Source: Pectobacterium peruviense
Lineage (GTDB): Bacteria > Pseudomonadota > Gammaproteobacteria > Enterobacterales > Enterobacteriaceae
Direction: 5' to 3'
Assembly: GCF_002847345.1 (NCBI RefSeq)
Contig: NZ_LXFV01000006.1
Coordinates: 62,001-126,000 of the forward strand
Length of the DNA stretch: 64,000 bases
A program made the translations under genes and the position numbers. The notes beneath the pieces were generated by a model, which did not search any database, was not told the DNA's origin, and saw only the letters and a list, made by a program, of their open reading frames with translations. Below are positions 62,055-64,000 of the stretch, piece after piece. Position 1 is the stretch's first letter. Every line of letters starts with the position of its first letter.

Positions 62055-62499
62055 CATTCCAGATACAATCAACGAGGCTGGCCTTAATTTGATTAAGAGC
62101 TTTGAAGGATTGAGATTAACAAAGTATCTTGATACAGCAGGAAGATGGACCATTGGATACGGACATTTAATACTACCAAATGAGAATTTTGATAATGGAA
62201 TCACCTCTCAGGAGGCTGAATTTCTATTACGTCAAGACTTAAAAACAGCGGAAAATGGGGTTCAGAAATACGTAAAAGTTGATCTCAATGGAAATCAATT
62301 TGGTGCATTAACCTCATTTACTTACAACCTGGGAGTAGAAAACCTGGCGGAATCGACATTATTACGCCTGCTTAATCAGGGCAACTATAGCGCCGCTGCC
62401 GATCAATTTCCACGCTGGGACAAAGATGGTGAGCAAGTCGTGGAAGGACTCCTGCGCCGTAGAAAAGCAGAAGAAGCACTTTTCCTACAGGCCGTCTAG
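62047..62499 (+). CDS. T4-like lysozyme (GH24 endolysin)
   Basis: 150 residues. The T4 lysozyme catalytic triad is present with exact spacing: E20 (KSFEG), D29 (KYLDTAG) and T35 (RWTIGYGH), equivalent to E11, D20, T26. There is no N-terminal signal or SAR helix, so the protein needs another route to the periplasm. It cleaves the MurNAc-GlcNAc bond of peptidoglycan. Start has GAGG before ATG 62047, inside the DUF2589 gene end. A three-helix membrane gene follows 55 bases later. Confidence 0.93.
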   Translation: MANIPDTINEAGLNLIKSFEGLRLTKYLDTAGRWTIGYGHLILPNENFDNGITSQEAEFLLRQDLKTAENGVQKYVKVDLNGNQFGALTSFTYNLGVENLAESTLLRLLNQGNYSAAADQFPRWDKDGEQVVEGLLRRRKAEEALFLQAV

Positions 62500-62554
62500 C
62501 CAAACTACTATTTTAAATTCGCCATTTCATAGAGAAAATCATTGTGGATATATT

Positions 62555-62986
62555 ATGGATACTTCAGAAATCCCTATCATTTATGACATTCTGATCAGTG
62601 ATATTATTGCATCAGTTGCAGGATTATTCGGCGGCCTCAGTATTTCTTTCTTTTGGCGGCCACAAAAACTGGATAATTATGACAAGTTTGTCGCTGCCTT
62701 AATTATTATTGTCATCAGTATTTCAGCGGCCTTTTCACTGGTAGGAATTATCGCCGAATTGCTGCGCGTTAATATCAGTAAAATGGAGAACGCAATAGGA
62801 TTAGGTTATCTGGTTGGTGCTATTAGCGTAGGCCTGGTTACGTTGCTGGCAAATTTCTTCAGCTATCGGGAAAATAGCGATATCCTGGATGTCGCATCGG
62901 AAATAAAACAAGCAACGAAAGGTGTTTATTCGATCAATGAGGCTCGGGAAAAAACGCCCGATGACAAAAACTCATCAGACCGTTAA
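62555..62986 (+). CDS. Small three-TM membrane protein, holin-like
   Basis: 143 residues with three predicted membrane segments (about 14-34, 45-68, 81-103) and a charged cytoplasmic tail (REKTPDDKNSSDR at the end). The first helix contains small residues (SDIIASVAGLFGGLS) as in phage holins. No family is certain. Start ATG 62555. Its position next to a signal-less lysozyme supports a holin or a dedicated membrane pore. Other possibilities: an unrelated membrane protein. Confidence 0.65.
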   Translation: MDTSEIPIIYDILISDIIASVAGLFGGLSISFFWRPQKLDNYDKFVAALIIIVISISAAFSLVGIIAELLRVNISKMENAIGLGYLVGAISVGLVTLLANFFSYRENSDILDVASEIKQATKGVYSINEAREKTPDDKNSSDR

Positions 62987-63016
62987 TCACTTCTCCTCAA
63001 CCGTAAGTCGTCCACA

Positions 63017-63048
63017 TAACAGGAAGGCGCCTCTCAGCCTTCCTGTTA
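63017..63048. terminator. Terminator of the lysozyme cassette
   Basis: A perfect 12-base stem, TAACAGGAAGGC with GCCTTCCTGTTA, around an 8-base loop, followed by TCATTTC, 31 bases after the last cassette gene. Confidence 0.8.
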
Positions 63049-63085
63049 TCATTTCCCCCACTTGCACAGCCATACAGTCATCTCC

Positions 63086-63114
63086 ACGAGGCGTCTCAGC
63101 ACGGGACGCCTCGT
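63086..63114. terminator. Second hairpin between cassette and NRPS gene
   Basis: ACGAGGCGTC and GACGCCTCGT form a perfect 10-base stem around a 9-base loop, 10 bases beyond the NRPS stop. Between convergent genes; no U-run on the minus strand, so terminator function for the NRPS is only possible. Confidence 0.5.
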
Positions 63115-63123
63115 TTGCATGAG

Positions 63124-64000
63124 CTATAGATTACCGCATAAGAGAGGGGTCATTGGCTGTACGATATCCATGAGAATTTGATGGTACTGATGGGACAACA
63201 CAGCGATATCTTCCGCTTTAAACGCTGCTTGCTGATAATTAAAACACAGCGTCAGTGCATCATCGTCATAAACAGAGAGCGTTAAATCCAACCGGGCCTG
63301 ACGACTCGCAATATCCGCAATCTGATACTCAGCCTCATTAATCTGCACAACCTGCGGCATTGCCGTCAGATAGTTAAAGCTGACAGGGAAACGCAGCTTA
63401 TCAGCCCATCCTTTGGCTCGGACGTCAGTCATTAATACATCGTAGGGCAACGTCTGATTGTCCAAAATGGCATGGATCTTATTCTGGTTACGCGCTAAAA
63501 GCGTTCTGAAAGATTCCTGAGCTGGCGAATCATCGTAGTAAGTCACCATGTTAACGAAACAGCCTACCGTAGTGGTGTTCTCTGTCAGCATGCGATTTGA
63601 CACGGGAATACCGATAGGAACATGTCGATAGTCTGTTGTTTTGAGCAGCAGCGTAAAGGCCGTCAGCATACAGACAAACGGCGTCGTGCGATGCTGCTGG
63701 GCATAGTGTTTTATCGCCTGCGTTAGCGTATCGGACAAAATGCACCAATAATTTTCCCCGTTCTGGCTTTCACGTAGCGGAAATGCCGTCGCATCGGCTC
63801 CCGCAGTCAGGTAATCCTCCATCTTATCCAGCCAGAACTGGCGCTCTACCGGATAGCATTTATCTTTGATACGCAACTGCTGTTGCCGATAATGCAGATA
63901 ACGTTCCTCACCGCCTATCTTGTAGCTGCGGTCACCCGCGCTATAAGCCCGGATATATTCAACAAATTGATTGAAAAATAATCCAATCGCATCATGGTCG
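63124..64000 (-). CDS. Non-ribosomal peptide synthetase, C-terminal condensation domain (partial)
   Basis: The frame is open to the window end, so the gene continues beyond 64000; 291 complete residues are visible. They form the C-terminal two thirds of a condensation domain: DHDAIGLFFNQFVEYI is the end of the HHxxxDG catalytic motif (the HH lies outside), followed by a YPVERQFWLDKM bridge, VPIGIPVSNR, GCFVNMVTYYDD and LPYDVLMTD. The residue after the motif Asp is His instead of Gly. The protein ends with this domain, without a following thiolation or thioesterase domain. Product unknown. Confidence 0.88.
   Translation of the reverse strand, partial: DHDAIGLFFNQFVEYIRAYSAGDRSYKIGGEERYLHYRQQQLRIKDKCYPVERQFWLDKMEDYLTAGADATAFPLRESQNGENYWCILSDTLTQAIKHYAQQHRTTPFVCMLTAFTLLLKTTDYRHVPIGIPVSNRMLTENTTTVGCFVNMVTYYDDSPAQESFRTLLARNQNKIHAILDNQTLPYDVLMTDVRAKGWADKLRFPVSFNYLTAMPQVVQINEAEYQIADIASRQARLDLTLSVYDDDALTLCFNYQQAAFKAEDIAVLSHQYHQILMDIVQPMTPLLCGNL

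Noticed and set aside
60416-63123. Prophage
   Set aside because: Only lysis-like genes are present. No integrase, capsid, tail, terminase or attachment repeats were seen nearby.

Overview
The window reads as chromosomal DNA of a soft-rot enterobacterium, most likely Pectobacterium. This is inferred from E. coli-like housekeeping gene order mixed with accessory loci and intergenic repeats not typical of E. coli; no species-diagnostic gene is fully visible. About 60 genes are called, plus four tRNAs.

Layout. 0-3 kb: end of ygfZ, a hemolysin III family gene, an HD-domain phosphohydrolase and a LacI regulator. 3-7 kb: alpha-galactoside use (GH36 alpha-galactosidase, LacY-type permease), preceded by two identical palindromic operators. 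7-12.3 kb: a five-gene minus-strand ABC importer operon that includes a GpdQ-type glycerophosphodiesterase and has a candidate Pho box upstream, so probably glycerophosphodiester scavenging. 12.3-13.5 kb: a divergent SDR/HxlR pair. 13.7-18.4 kb: gcvTHP, with a repeat inserted between gcvT and gcvH. 18.9-23.7 kb: orphan fucO, then budAB (acetoin) with divergent budR. 24.2-24.6 kb: three tandem tRNA-Leu(CAG). 24.7-28.8 kb: LysR/aldo-keto reductase pair, rsmC, holD-rimI. 29-35.7 kb: a secreted discoidin-domain protein, then an iron locus (ECF sigma, FecR-type anti-sigma, TonB receptor with signalling domain, ABC exporter-like protein). 35.7-40.4 kb: deoCABD with two CRP sites 52 bp apart. 41-45.7 kb: yhbQ, yhbS, ubiT, ubiUV, yhbW. 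45.8-60.1 kb: eptC, deaD with the overlapping small gene yrbN, nlpI, pnp, rpsO, truB, rbfA, infB, nusA, rimP and metY, the conserved translation/RNA-decay block.

60.4-63 kb is the most unusual part: AT-rich DNA carrying a GTG-started LuxR-type regulator whose receiver lacks the phospho-acceptor Asp, divergent from a three-gene cassette (DUF2589 protein, T4-like lysozyme without export signal, three-TM holin-like protein). No other phage genes are visible. It could be a domesticated holin/endolysin release system. The window ends inside a non-ribosomal peptide synthetase whose C-terminus is a condensation domain.

Starts were moved from the longest ORF wherever a Shine-Dalgarno sequence or remembered E. 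coli homologue favoured an internal codon. Comparisons with E. coli and other known proteins are from memory, not from an alignment run here.
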